The notes under the pieces: model-generated
The model's database searches: none
What the model saw: the letters and a program-made list of their open reading frames with translations, nothing else
What the model was told of the DNA's origin: nothing
Translations under genes and position numbers: made by a program
From: Massilia kyonggiensis
Lineage (GTDB): Bacteria; Pseudomonadota; Gammaproteobacteria; Burkholderiales; Burkholderiaceae_D
Reading direction: 5' to 3'
Length of the DNA stretch: 64,000 nt
Assembly (NCBI RefSeq): GCF_024756235.1
Contig: NZ_JANUGY010000010.1
Location: 231,832 to 295,831, forward strand
Part shown: piece after piece, positions 7,831-16,683 of the stretch
How the letters are laid out: each line of letters starts with the position of its first letter
Position numbering within the stretch: the stretch's first letter is position 1

Positions 7831-9096
7831 TCACTCGTAGCGCAGCGCCTCGGCCGGCTTGACGCGCGCGGCCGACCAGCTTGGATACAGCGTGGCGATG
7901 AAGGCAAGCAGCACAGCCACGCCGCCCACGCGCGCGACGTCGCTCCACAGCAGGTCGGACGGCATCTCGCTGATGAAATAGATGTTCTTGTCGAGGAAAT
8001 GCACGCCGAACGCGTGCTCGATGAAGCGAACGATCACGTCGACGTTGAGCGCCACCGCGACGCCGAGCCCCACGCCGATCAACGTCCCGAGCAGCCCGAC
8101 CAGCGTGCCCTGCACCATGAAGATCCGCATGACGGCGCCCGGGGACGCGCCGAGCGTGCGCAGGATGGCCACCTCGGCCTGTTTGTCGCGCACCGTCATG
8201 ACGAGGGTCGACACGAGGTTGAATGCGGCCACCGCGACGATCATGGCGAGGATGATGAACATCATGCCCTTTTGCGACTGCACGGCCGCGAACCACGTGG
8301 CGTTCACCCGCGACCAGTCGCGCATGACCAGGTCACCCGTCATGCTGCGCTTGAGCTCCAGCGCCACGCGCGGGGCGGTATCCATGTCCGCCAGCCGCAG
8401 GCGCAGGCCCGACGGCGCCGTGGTGCCTTGCAAACGCTCGGCGTCGTCGAGGTGGACGAAGCCGAGGGTCGAATCGAACTGGTAATGCCCGGCCTCGAAG
8501 ATGCCTGTCACCGTGAAGGCGCGCGGCCGCGGCAGCATGCCCGCGACGCCGCCCTGCCCGGGTGCGGCCGGCGCCGCGGTCAGCACGGTAATGCGATCGC
8601 CCACGCCCACGCCGAGCGCACGCGCCAGTGCGCTGCCCAGCACGATGTTCGACGAGCCGGCACGCAGCGTCGCCAACGTCCCCTCGCGCATCCGGCGCGC
8701 GACATCCGACACGTGCGGTTCCATGGCCGGCAGCACGCCGCGGATCAAGGCCGGTTTCATCGTGTCGTCGCGCACGAGCATGGCCTCGGTCTCGGCGAAC
8801 GGCGCGGCGCCGCGCACCTGCGGATTGCGCGCCGCTTCCCGCGCGGCAGCCTGCCAGTCGGGCATGCTGCCGCGCGCATCGAACACCTCGATGTGCGCCA
8901 GCACCGACAGCATGCGTGCCGTGACTTCCTTCTCGAAGCCGTTCATGACGGACAGGACGACGATCAGCGCCGCCACGCCCAGCGCGATGCCGGCCACGGA
9001 GATCAGGGAGATGAACGAGATGAAGCTGTTCCGGCTGCTGCGCTTGCCCGCGCGGGTGTAGCGCAGGCCGATGACCCATTCATAGGGCAGGTTCAT
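7831..9096 (-). CDS. lolC: Lipoprotein-releasing ABC transporter permease (LolC/LolE family)
   Basis: 421 residues, the usual size. The N-terminus (LPYEWVIGLRYTRAGKRSSR, then FISFISLISVAGIALGVAAL) is the LolC/E signature with the first membrane span at about 24-48. A large periplasmic domain follows, and the C-terminal FtsX-type region holds three further spans. It would extract lipoproteins from the inner membrane for LolA. The ATG overlaps the nudB stop (ATGA), which fixes the start. The ATPase gene lolD, normally next, is absent here: the next gene is a diguanylate cyclase. LolC versus LolE cannot be told apart with certainty. Confidence 0.9.
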   Translation of the reverse strand: MNLPYEWVIGLRYTRAGKRSSRNSFISFISLISVAGIALGVAALIVVLSVMNGFEKEVTARMLSVLAHIEVFDARGSMPDWQAAAREAARNPQVRGAAPFAETEAMLVRDDTMKPALIRGVLPAMEPHVSDVARRMREGTLATLRAGSSNIVLGSALARALGVGVGDRITVLTAAPAAPGQGGVAGMLPRPRAFTVTGIFEAGHYQFDSTLGFVHLDDAERLQGTTAPSGLRLRLADMDTAPRVALELKRSMTGDLVMRDWSRVNATWFAAVQSQKGMMFIILAMIVAVAAFNLVSTLVMTVRDKQAEVAILRTLGASPGAVMRIFMVQGTLVGLLGTLIGVGLGVAVALNVDVIVRFIEHAFGVHFLDKNIYFISEMPSDLLWSDVARVGGVAVLLAFIATLYPSWSAARVKPAEALRYE

Positions 9097-9551
9097 CGCG
9101 TACCCGGGAAATGCCTGGGAAGCTGCAGGATCGCCTCGGCGTTCGACGAGGAGAAGCACCGGTCCGCCGCCTCCAGCAGCGGCAGCCAGGCGTATTGCAG
9201 GTGCTCGCGCGGTGCGAGGGTGATGGGGATGTCGCGCGGGACGCAGACGGAGAACACGTGTTCCGTGTTGTGGGTGACGCCGGGCGCGTAGCGATGGCGC
9301 CAGGTCGGGTAGATCTCGTAGATGTTCGACAGATGCCAGTCGACGAGGACGATCCTGTCGCCGTCGGCGACGATGCCCGTCTCCTCGAACAGTTCGCGGG
9401 TCGCGGTTTCCAGCAGCGGTTCGTCGGGCCGGTCGAGGGAACCGGTGACGGATTGCCAGAAGCCGGGGCGGTCGGCGCGTTCGATCAGCAGAACGTCCAG
9501 GTCGGCGGTGTGGATGACGACGAGGACGGATTCGGGGATTTTGTGGGGCAT
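9093..9551 (-). CDS. nudB: Dihydroneopterin triphosphate diphosphatase NudB (Nudix hydrolase)
   Basis: 152 residues. It removes pyrophosphate from dihydroneopterin triphosphate in folate synthesis. The segment FWQSVTGSLDRPDE and the Nudix core REL-FEETGI (RELFEETG) are present, with one extra residue in the loop before the first Nudix glutamate compared with E. coli NudB. RHRYAPGVTHNTEH matches the NudB-specific loop RHRYAPGVT-NTE. It follows aspS by 36 bp and overlaps lolC by 4 bp, an aspS-nudB order common in betaproteobacteria. Confidence 0.9.
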   Translation of the reverse strand: MPHKIPESVLVVIHTADLDVLLIERADRPGFWQSVTGSLDRPDEPLLETATRELFEETGIVADGDRIVLVDWHLSNIYEIYPTWRHRYAPGVTHNTEHVFSVCVPRDIPITLAPREHLQYAWLPLLEAADRCFSSSNAEAILQLPRHFPGTR

Positions 9552-9587
9552 GGCGTGATTGTAACGCCATGCCCGTCAAAGTACGCG

Positions 9588-11390
9588 TTAAGCGACTTTC
9601 GGCTCGTTACGCAGGCGGATATGCAGCTCGCGCAGCTGCTTCTCGTCGACTTCCGACGGCGCGTTGGTCAGCAGGTCCTGCGCGCGCTGGGTCTTCGGGA
9701 ACGCGATCACGTCGCGGATCGACTCGGAACCCGTCATCAGCGTGATCAGGCGATCCAGGCCGAACGCCAGGCCGCCGTGCGGCGGAGCGCCGTACTGCAG
9801 GGCGTCGAGCAGGAAGCCGAACTTCAGCTGCGCTTCTTCCGCATCGATCTTCAGCGCGCGGAACACCTTGCTCTGGACTTCTTCGCGGTGGATACGGATC
9901 GAGCCGCCGCCCAGTTCCCAGCCGTTCAGGACCATGTCGTAGGCCTTGGCGATGCAGGCGCCCGGGTTCGTCTCGAGCATGTCTTCGTGGCCGTCCTTCG
10001 GTGCCGTGAACGGGTGGTGCGTCGCGTTCCAGCGGTCGCCTTCGTCGTCGTACTCGAACATCGGGAAGTCGATGACCCACAGCGGCGCCCAGACGTCGTC
10101 GAACAGGCCGGCCTTCTTGCCGAATTCCGAGTGGCCGATCTTCACGCGCAGCGCGCCCATTGAGTCGTTCACGACCTTGGCCTTGTCCGCACCGAAGAAG
10201 ATCAGGTCGCCGTCTTCGGCACCGGTCAGTTCCAGCACCTTGGCCAGGACGTCGTCCGAGATGTTCTTGACGATCGGCGACTGCAGGCCTTCGCGGCCCT
10301 TGGCCTTCTCGTTGACCTTGATGTAGGCAAGACCCTTGGCGCCGTAGATGCCGACGAATTGCGTGTACGCGTCGATTTCCGAACGCGGCATCGAACCGCC
10401 CTGCGGCACGCGCAGGCCGACGACGCGGCCGCCCGCCATGTTGGCGGCGTTGTTGAAGACCTTGAATTCGACGGTCTTCATCAGCTCCGTCAGTTCGGTG
10501 AACTGCAGCTTCACGCGCATGTCCGGCTTGTCCGAACCGTAGGAGCCCATGGCGGTGGCGAAGTCCATGACAGGGAACGGGTTCGGCAGGTCGATGCCGG
10601 CGGCGTTCTTGAAGACGACGCGCATCATGTCTTCGAACAGGTCACGGATTTCCTGCTCGGTCAGGAACGACGTTTCGCAGTCGATCTGGGTGAATTCCGG
10701 CTGGCGGTCGGCGCGCAGGTCTTCGTCGCGGAAGCACTTGGTGATCTGGTAGTAGCGGTCGAAGTTGGCGACCATCAGCAGCTGCTTGAACAGCTGCGGC
10801 GACTGCGGCAGCGCGAAGAAGTTGCCCGGGTTGACGCGCGACGGCACCAGGTAGTCGCGCGCGCCTTCCGGCGTGGACTTGGTCAGCATGGGAGTTTCGA
10901 TGTCGATGAAGCCCAGGTTGTCCAGGTACTTGCGCACTTCCATCGACACCTTGTAGCGCAGGCGCAGGTTGTGCTGCATCTGCTGGCGGCGCAGGTCGAG
11001 CACGCGGTGCGTCAGGCGCGTGGTTTCCGACAGGTTGTCGTCGTCCAGCTGGAACGGCACCGGCACGGAGGCGTTCAGCACTTCCAGCTTCGTGGTGTTG
11101 ATCTCGATCTTGCCCGACTTCAGGTTGGCGTTGGCCGTGCCCTCCAGGCGGTTCACGACGGTGCCCGTCACGCGCAGGCAGTACTCGTTGCGCACGTGCT
11201 CGGCGACCTTGAAGACCTCCGCATTGTCGGGGTGGCAGACGACCTGCACGAGACCTTCGCGGTCGCGCAGGTCGATGAAGATCACGCCGCCGTGGTCGCG
11301 ACGACGGTGCACCCAGCCGCACAGGCTGACGGTTTGGCCCAGCAGCTCTTCGGTCACGAGGCCGCAGTAGTGAGTACGCATGGAGGACAT
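9588..11390 (-). CDS. aspS: Aspartate-tRNA ligase
   Basis: 600 residues from the ATG at 11390, which has an AGGA sequence about 10 bp upstream; a second ATG nine bases on (11381) is possible, and an upstream in-frame extension of 39 codons has no family support. The N-terminal OB-fold anticodon-binding domain (about 1-110, SLCGWVHRRRDHGGVIFIDL), class II motif 2 (FRDEDLRADRQPEF), the bacterial GAD insertion and motif 3 (GLAFGLDRL near the C-terminus) are in order. It charges tRNA-Asp; whether it also charges tRNA-Asn was not resolved. Confidence 0.97.
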   Translation of the reverse strand: MSSMRTHYCGLVTEELLGQTVSLCGWVHRRRDHGGVIFIDLRDREGLVQVVCHPDNAEVFKVAEHVRNEYCLRVTGTVVNRLEGTANANLKSGKIEINTTKLEVLNASVPVPFQLDDDNLSETTRLTHRVLDLRRQQMQHNLRLRYKVSMEVRKYLDNLGFIDIETPMLTKSTPEGARDYLVPSRVNPGNFFALPQSPQLFKQLLMVANFDRYYQITKCFRDEDLRADRQPEFTQIDCETSFLTEQEIRDLFEDMMRVVFKNAAGIDLPNPFPVMDFATAMGSYGSDKPDMRVKLQFTELTELMKTVEFKVFNNAANMAGGRVVGLRVPQGGSMPRSEIDAYTQFVGIYGAKGLAYIKVNEKAKGREGLQSPIVKNISDDVLAKVLELTGAEDGDLIFFGADKAKVVNDSMGALRVKIGHSEFGKKAGLFDDVWAPLWVIDFPMFEYDDEGDRWNATHHPFTAPKDGHEDMLETNPGACIAKAYDMVLNGWELGGGSIRIHREEVQSKVFRALKIDAEEAQLKFGFLLDALQYGAPPHGGLAFGLDRLITLMTGSESIRDVIAFPKTQRAQDLLTNAPSEVDEKQLRELHIRLRNEPKVA

Positions 11391-11466
11391 AGTTTTTCGA
11401 TCCTGGTTGGTTGATTCGGTGGGCCCGCTCTTGGCCGGCCCTGGATTCTTTGCTGCCTTGTTGGTT

Positions 11467-12090
11467 CTATTCCGCGGTGGCGACGGCGGGCGTCCCGGCC
11501 GCTGCATCGAGCGGCGACGGCGGTGCCACGACGCCCATCGAGACGATGTACTTGAGGGCCGCGTCGACCGTCATGTCCAGTTCCACGACGCGGCTCTTTT
11601 CCATCATCAGGAAAAAGCCGGACGTCGGGTTGGGCGTGGTCGGCACGTACACGCTCACGTACTCGCCCACCAGGTGGTTCCTGACGTCGCCGCCCGGCAC
11701 GCCGGTGAGGAAGGCGATCGTGTACGAATTCTCGTGCGGGTACGGGATCAGGACGGCCTTGCGGAACGCGTTGCCCGAGGACGAGAACAGCGTGTCCGAC
11801 ACCTGCTTGACGCTGCCGTAGATCGAGTTCACGACCGGGATGCGCTGCAGCAGCCGTTCCCAGATGCGCACGAACCATTTGCCGACCAGGTTATTGGTCA
11901 GCACGCCGGTCAGGAACACGATGGCCAGCGTGATGATGGCGCCGAGGCCCGGGATGTACGTGCGCGGCTGCCACTCGCTCGGCACGAGCACGAGCGACTG
12001 GTCCAGCGTGCTGATCACGAAGTTCAGCACCCAGGCCGTGATCGCCAGGGGAACCAGGACCAGCGCGCCTGTGATGAAATATTTACGCAT
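11467..12090 (-). CDS. DUF502 family inner-membrane protein
   Basis: 207 residues from MRKYFITGALVLVPLAITAW, the family's typical N-terminus; an in-frame ATG 45 bp upstream (12135) is less likely and neither has a strong ribosome-binding site. Two membrane spans at about 6-28 and 50-75 are followed by a conserved soluble part with IPVVNSIYGSVKQVSDTL, VLIPYPHENSYTIAFLTG and VYVPTTPNPTSGFF. The tail is Ala/Pro-rich. Its biochemical role is unknown. It sits between an FmdB-like zinc-ribbon gene and aspS, a neighbourhood seen in many betaproteobacteria. Confidence 0.88.
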   Translation of the reverse strand: MRKYFITGALVLVPLAITAWVLNFVISTLDQSLVLVPSEWQPRTYIPGLGAIITLAIVFLTGVLTNNLVGKWFVRIWERLLQRIPVVNSIYGSVKQVSDTLFSSSGNAFRKAVLIPYPHENSYTIAFLTGVPGGDVRNHLVGEYVSVYVPTTPNPTSGFFLMMEKSRVVELDMTVDAALKYIVSMGVVAPPSPLDAAAGTPAVATAE

Positions 12091-12167
12091 CGATTGTCGT
12101 GACGGATCTCGTCCGATGATTTGTCGGGTGCTCATTATGCGCCGGCCGCGCGGGGCCGGCGCCGCGA

Positions 12168-12482
12168 TCAGGTACTGCTGCTGTCTTTCGCCGGTGCGGC
12201 GGCTGGTGCCGGCGCGGGCGACGATTCGGTGCTGCCCGAGCTGCCGGCGTTATTGTCGGACGACGTCGACGATGGTGCCGTGCCCGTTGCCGGCGCCGAG
12301 CCACCGCGGAAGTCGGTCACGTACCAGCCGGTACCCTTCAACTGGAAACCGGCGGCGGTGACTTGCTTCTTGAACGATGACTTGCCGCACGAAGGGCAAA
12401 CGGTCAGAACCGGATCGGAAATCTTTTGCAGTACATCCTTGGCAAAACCGCATTCATCGCAGCGGTAGGCGTAAATCGGCAT
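12168..12482 (-). CDS. FmdB-family zinc-ribbon protein
   Basis: 104 residues. The start MPIYAYRCDECG is the hallmark of the FmdB/CxxC_CxxC_SSSS family. CDEC and CPSC form a four-cysteine zinc ribbon within the first 40 residues. After about residue 60 the chain becomes Ser/Ala/Pro-rich and probably disordered. It is first in a minus-strand run leading to DUF502 and aspS. The family is thought to be regulatory, but the function here is unknown. Confidence 0.88.
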   Translation of the reverse strand: MPIYAYRCDECGFAKDVLQKISDPVLTVCPSCGKSSFKKQVTAAGFQLKGTGWYVTDFRGGSAPATGTAPSSTSSDNNAGSSGSTESSPAPAPAAAPAKDSSST

Positions 12483-12599
12483 CTGAATACTCCGCAAAAA
12501 TCATCAAAACCCTGAATTATAAAGCTTTTACGGAGCAGATGGACGCCTGGCCGGCTTGCTGCACTGTGGAAACAGTGTTGTTTTTCGTCAGCGCACGAT

Positions 12600-12762
12600 T
12601 GGGTTCTGTTTGCCGAACATCAACTTAACTGATTAAATAGCATTCTTAGCAGCAATGCTGCACAACGATTAAGAAACAGAAGTTTGCGCGACCGGCTTCC
12701 GGCACGCCGCAATACCGAAGAAAAGCACTTCACTCGGGGCCCGCTTGCGGGCCCTTTTCTTT
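12600..12762 (+). ncRNA. Candidate small RNA ending in an orphan intrinsic terminator
   Basis: The gap between the fmdB-like gene and araC contains no plus-strand gene, yet ends in a well-formed plus-strand terminator. The AT-richer stretch from about 12600 to 12735 has no convincing reading frame. A transcript starting there and ending at the terminator would be roughly 100-160 nt. The 5' end is a guess; no strong promoter was identified. Confidence 0.3.
12736..12762 (+). terminator. Intrinsic terminator directly before the araC-type start
   Basis: GGGCCCGC (12737-12744) pairs with GCGGGCCC (12747-12754) and is followed by TTTTCTTT. The T-run exists only on the plus strand. It ends 12 bp before the ATG at 12775, so it either closes an upstream small transcript or attenuates the regulator gene. 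Confidence 0.8.
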
Positions 12763-12774
12763 ACCATTGTCCAC

Positions 12775-13665
12775 ATGGACACTTCACTGCTCGATGCCGT
12801 GCGCCGGTACGCGGACGCCCACGCCGGCCGCGATGGGGCCGCGCCGACGCCGATTCCCGGCCTCACGGCAATCCGCGCGACCGCACGAACCGAACTGAGT
12901 TATCAAATCCAGCGCCCGCTCGTGTGCCTGGTCCTTCACGGCGCCAAGCACGTCACGATGGGCAGCCAGTCGTTCACCTTCCGCGCCGGCGACTCCCTCG
13001 TCATCACCGCCGACGTGCCGACGGTCAGCCAGATCACCGAGGCGAGCCTGGCCACGCCCTATTATTCGCTCGTGCTCGACCTGGACCCGGCCGTCATCGC
13101 CCCCCTGGCGGCGGACATGGCGGCCATCGGGGACGCCGACAGCGCGCCCGTGCGGATCGAGCCGACCGACAGCCACGTCGCCGACACGGCGCTGCGCCTG
13201 ATGCGCCTGCTCGACCGCCCGGCCGCGCTGCCGGTGCTGCGGCCGGCCCTGGTACGCGAGTTCCACTACTGGCTGCTGGCCGGACGCCACGGTGCGGCCA
13301 TCCGGCGCCTGGGCCTGCCGGACAGCCACGTGCGCCGCATCGCCCGCGCCGTCGCCCTGCTGCGTACCGGGTATGCGCAGCGGCTGCCCGTCGAGAAGCT
13401 GGCCACGGCCGCGGGCATGAGTCCCTCCGCGTTTCACCAGCACTTTCGCGCCGTGACGTCGCTCTCTCCGCTGCAATTTCAAAAACAACTGCGCCTGATC
13501 GAGGCGCGCCGCCTGATGCTGGCGGAAGGCGTCAACGCCAGCCATGCCGCGTATGCGGTCGGGTACGAAAGCGTGCAGCAGTTCACGCGCGAGTACGGCC
13601 GCATGTTCGGCAAGCCGCCGATGCGCGACGTCGCACAGGCGCAGCAGCGCATCGACGCCGCCTGA
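12775..13665 (+). CDS. AraC-family transcriptional regulator
   Basis: 296 residues from the ATG at 12775 (MDTSLLDAVRRYADAH); an upstream TTG lies inside the terminator hairpin and is rejected. The N-terminal half (about 20-170) is an AraC_N-type cupin domain as in regulators next to oxidoreductase genes. The C-terminal half carries two helix-turn-helix units, the first around VEKLATAAGMSPSAFHQHFR, the second ending YESVQQFTREYGRMFGKPP. It converges with an SDR gene (1 bp between stops). The regulated gene is not proven; such regulators often control an adjacent reductase. Confidence 0.9.
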   Translation: MDTSLLDAVRRYADAHAGRDGAAPTPIPGLTAIRATARTELSYQIQRPLVCLVLHGAKHVTMGSQSFTFRAGDSLVITADVPTVSQITEASLATPYYSLVLDLDPAVIAPLAADMAAIGDADSAPVRIEPTDSHVADTALRLMRLLDRPAALPVLRPALVREFHYWLLAGRHGAAIRRLGLPDSHVRRIARAVALLRTGYAQRLPVEKLATAAGMSPSAFHQHFRAVTSLSPLQFQKQLRLIEARRLMLAEGVNASHAAYAVGYESVQQFTREYGRMFGKPPMRDVAQAQQRIDAA

Positions 13666-13666
13666 A

Positions 13667-14422
13667 TCAGATCACCTGGCCACCCGACACTTCGATGCGC
13701 TGCGCGGTCATCCAGCCGTTGCCCTCGCCCAGCAGGTTGGCGATGACCGGTCCGATGTCGTCCGGCACGCCGACGCGGCCGAGCGCCGTCATCTGCGCGA
13801 AGACCGCATTCAGGTCGGGCGTGTCGCGCACGGCGCCGCCGAGGAAATCCGTCTCGATGGCACCCGGCGCCACCGTGTTGACGGCGATGCCGCGCCGGCC
13901 CAGTTCGCGGGCCAGATACACGGAGAGCACTTCGACCGCGCCCTTGGCCGCCGCATACGCGCCAAAGCCGGGATACGACACGCGCGTCAGTCCGGATGAC
14001 AGATTCACGATGCGGCCGCCGTCCGCAAGCAGCGGCAGCAACGCCTGCGTCAGGAAGAACACGCCCTTCACGTGGACGTTCATCAGGCGGTCGAACTGCG
14101 CTTCCGTCGTGTCCTCGATCGTCGCCATGGCGCCATGGCCGGCATTGTTGACGAGGTGGTCGAAACGGTCGCGCTGCCAGACGTCGCGCAGGCCGGCGCG
14201 CACGTGCTCGACGAACAGCGGGAAGCCGGCCGTGTCGCCGACGTCCAGCCGCAGCGCCAGCGCCTTGCGGCCCAGCGCGTGGATCTCGTCGACGACCGCA
14301 CGGGCATCGTCCGCGCGGTTCTGGTAAGTGAGGATGACGTCGCCGCCGCCGCGGGCGATGTGCAGTGCGGTATTGCGGCCAAGGCCGCGGCTGGCGCCGG
14401 TAACGATGGCGATCTTTGCCAT
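13667..14422 (-). CDS. Short-chain dehydrogenase/reductase (SDR family)
   Basis: 251 residues, the classical SDR size. The cofactor motif TGASRGLG (8-15), the NNAG motif (NNAGHG, near residue 92), a catalytic Ser in NLSSGLTRVSYPG and the YxxxK pair in AYAAAKG are all present. Rossmann-fold NAD(P)H-dependent oxidoreductase, cytoplasmic; substrate unknown. It faces the AraC-type regulator tail to tail. The 90 bp upstream, before the next gene's stop, should hold its promoter. Confidence 0.9.
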   Translation of the reverse strand: MAKIAIVTGASRGLGRNTALHIARGGGDVILTYQNRADDARAVVDEIHALGRKALALRLDVGDTAGFPLFVEHVRAGLRDVWQRDRFDHLVNNAGHGAMATIEDTTEAQFDRLMNVHVKGVFFLTQALLPLLADGGRIVNLSSGLTRVSYPGFGAYAAAKGAVEVLSVYLARELGRRGIAVNTVAPGAIETDFLGGAVRDTPDLNAVFAQMTALGRVGVPDDIGPVIANLLGEGNGWMTAQRIEVSGGQVI

Positions 14423-14512
14423 GATGTGCTCCTGTCGGTGGTTGAGGAGCAGCCAGTATCGGGTGCCGCGCAGCCCTGCCGTTGCCGGAAACCGGGCCGT
14501 TTTTGCCTGATC

Positions 14513-15115
14513 CTACAGGCGCCGCCAGATCATCCAGCGTTCCTTGCCGGCGAATACGGGGATCGAATCCTCGGCAGCCTCGTCGGTCACGCATGCGAAC
14601 GAGGGTTTCAACAAGCCATCCAGTTCCTCATGCGTGATGCCAAACGGCGGCCCTTTCGGCACATTGTCGAAAAAGAAATAGCCAGCCAGCAGGCCACCCT
14701 GCCCCAGCAATTCGGCCCAGCGCCGCGCCACGTCCGGCCGGCGTGCCCGCGGCAGCGCGCACAGGAACGCCTGTTCGTAGATGAGGTCCAGCGGCTGCTC
14801 CGGCGCATAGGCGAAGAAATCGGCCTGCACGATGCGGTCCGCCCACGGCCCGGCCAGCGTCCGGGCGCGCGCGACGGCTTCGGGCGAGAAATCGATGGCG
14901 GTGGCGTCCCAGCCTGCCTCGCACATCAGCGTCAGTTCGTGCGCGGAGCCGCAGCCCGGTACCAGCGTAATGCGTGGTTGAGAAGAGGCAACGAACCGCC
15001 GCAACGCCACCGACACCCCACCCCGCTCCCACGGCGTGAAGTCGCGCTCGAAACGCTCGTCCCAGAATTGCGGCGACAGCGGATCGCGGCTGGCGAAATC
15101 CGGCGCCGAGGCCAT
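14513..15115 (-). CDS. Thiopurine S-methyltransferase-like SAM-dependent methyltransferase
   Basis: 200 residues from the ATG at 15115, which overlaps the ubiB stop by one base (TGATG). SPQFWDERFERDFTPWERGG and the SAM-binding motif LVPGCGSAHEL match the TPMT-like family, which lacks the usual acidic motif I variant. Further conserved parts are AIDFSPEAVARAR and the YEQAFLCALP segment. In bacteria relatives methylate tellurite, selenite or thiols, but plain small-molecule roles are also known. Its coupling to ubiB is notable; whether it touches ubiquinone metabolism is unknown. Confidence 0.85.
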   Translation of the reverse strand: MASAPDFASRDPLSPQFWDERFERDFTPWERGGVSVALRRFVASSQPRITLVPGCGSAHELTLMCEAGWDATAIDFSPEAVARARTLAGPWADRIVQADFFAYAPEQPLDLIYEQAFLCALPRARRPDVARRWAELLGQGGLLAGYFFFDNVPKGPPFGITHEELDGLLKPSFACVTDEAAEDSIPVFAGKERWMIWRRL

Positions 15116-16683
15116 CACAGCCCCCAGTGCCAGTGGTCCGCGAGATGCATGCCGACGACGAGCACGGCCAGCACGCCCGTCACGCACGCGACGAACGTCA
15201 AGAGACGGTTCGTGCGGCGCTGCTCGAGCACCAGCATGGCCATGACGGTGTCCTGGTCGACGTCGCGGTGCGCATGCTTTTCCAGCATCTGGTGCGCCAG
15301 ACGCGGCAGTTGTGGGAAGATCGCCGCGTAACGGGGCGCCTCGTCGCGCAGGTGGTCGACGAAAGCACGCCAGCCGACCTGTTCGGCCATCCAGCGCTCC
15401 AGGTACGGCTTCGCCGTCTTCCACAGGTCGAGGTCCGGGTCGAGCTGGCGGCCCAGGCCCTCGATGTTCAGCATGGTCTTTTGCAGCAGCACGAGCTGCG
15501 GCTGCACTTCGACGTTGAAGCGGCGTGACGTCTGGAACAGGCGCAGCAGCACTTGGCCGAAGGAAATGTCTTTCAGGGGACGGTCGAAGATCGGCTCGCA
15601 CGTGGCGCGCACGGCGGCTTCCAGTTCGTCGACGCGGGTCTCGCGCGGCGCCCAGCCCGATTCGATGTGCGCCTCGGCCACGCGCTTGTAGTCGCGCCGG
15701 AAGAACGCGAGGAAGTTCTGCGACAGGTAATCCTTGTCGAAGTCGTTCAGGGTGCCGACGATGCCGAAGTCCAGCGCGATATAGCGGCCGAACGTGTCCG
15801 GATCGATCGACACGAGGATATTACCCGGGTGCATGTCCGCGTGAAAAAAGCCGTCGCGGAAGACTTGCGTGAAGAAGATCTCGACACCGTCGCTGGACAA
15901 TTTCTTGAGGTCGATGCCAGCCGCAACGAGGCGGTCCGTCTGCGAGATCGGGATGCCGTTCATGCGTTCCATCACGATCACGCTGCTGGAGCAATAGTCC
16001 CAATACATCTCCGGCACGAGCAGCAAGTCGGAATTGGCGAAATTGCGGCGCAGCTGGCTGGCGTTGGCGGCCTCGCGCATCAGGTCGAGCTCGTCGTGCA
16101 GGTATTTGTCGAATTCGGCCACGACCTCGCGCGGCTTCAGGCGGCGGCTGTCGGCCCACACTTTTTCGATGAGGCCGGCGGCCATCTGCATCAGGGCAAT
16201 GTCTTCGTCGATCGTCGTCTTCATGCCTGGACGCAGCACTTTCACCGCGACCTGCTTGCCATTCTTGAGCTCGGCAAAGTGCACCTGGGCGATCGATGCG
16301 GACGCGACGGGCGTGCGCTCGAACGAGGCGAACAAGTTCTCCGGCGACGCGCCGAGGGAGCGCGTGATCTGGGCGACGGCCAGGTCGGAATCGAACGGCG
16401 GCACGCGGTCCTGCAGCAGCGACAGCTCGGCAACAATGTCCGGCGGCATCAGGTCGGGCCGGGTCGACAGCACCTGGCCGAATTTCACGAAGATCGGCCC
16501 CAGCTCTTCCAGCGCGAGGCGCAGGCGGATCGCGCGGGGCGACGTGATGCGCCGCCAGAAGAAGACGGTATTGATCAGGCGGGCGGTGCGCGGTACGTGC
16601 AGGCCGGAAATTGCGATCTCGTCCAGGCCATATTTGACGATGACGGTGAAGATCTTCAGCAGGCGCAGGAATTTCAGGATCAT
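15115..16683 (-). CDS. ubiB: Ubiquinone biosynthesis ATPase/kinase-like protein UbiB
   Basis: 522 residues. Member of the ABC1/ADCK atypical kinase-like family needed for ubiquinone synthesis. The family-specific KxGQ motif is seen in FVKFGQVLSTRPDLMP (near residues 65-80), with the Ala-rich loop ASIAQVH, the invariant lysine in VAVKVLRPG, the catalytic-loop region FHADMHPGN and the metal-binding DFG (LDFGIVG). A membrane span near 499-518 anchors it at the C-terminus. It overlaps ubiJ by one base upstream and the TPMT-like gene by one base downstream, forming one translationally coupled unit. Confidence 0.96.
   Translation of the reverse strand: MILKFLRLLKIFTVIVKYGLDEIAISGLHVPRTARLINTVFFWRRITSPRAIRLRLALEELGPIFVKFGQVLSTRPDLMPPDIVAELSLLQDRVPPFDSDLAVAQITRSLGASPENLFASFERTPVASASIAQVHFAELKNGKQVAVKVLRPGMKTTIDEDIALMQMAAGLIEKVWADSRRLKPREVVAEFDKYLHDELDLMREAANASQLRRNFANSDLLLVPEMYWDYCSSSVIVMERMNGIPISQTDRLVAAGIDLKKLSSDGVEIFFTQVFRDGFFHADMHPGNILVSIDPDTFGRYIALDFGIVGTLNDFDKDYLSQNFLAFFRRDYKRVAEAHIESGWAPRETRVDELEAAVRATCEPIFDRPLKDISFGQVLLRLFQTSRRFNVEVQPQLVLLQKTMLNIEGLGRQLDPDLDLWKTAKPYLERWMAEQVGWRAFVDHLRDEAPRYAAIFPQLPRLAHQMLEKHAHRDVDQDTVMAMLVLEQRRTNRLLTFVACVTGVLAVLVVGMHLADHWHWGL

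Noticed and set aside
12745..12774. Upstream TTG start for the AraC-type gene
   Set aside because: It lies inside the terminator stem; the ATG at 12775 begins the family-like sequence.
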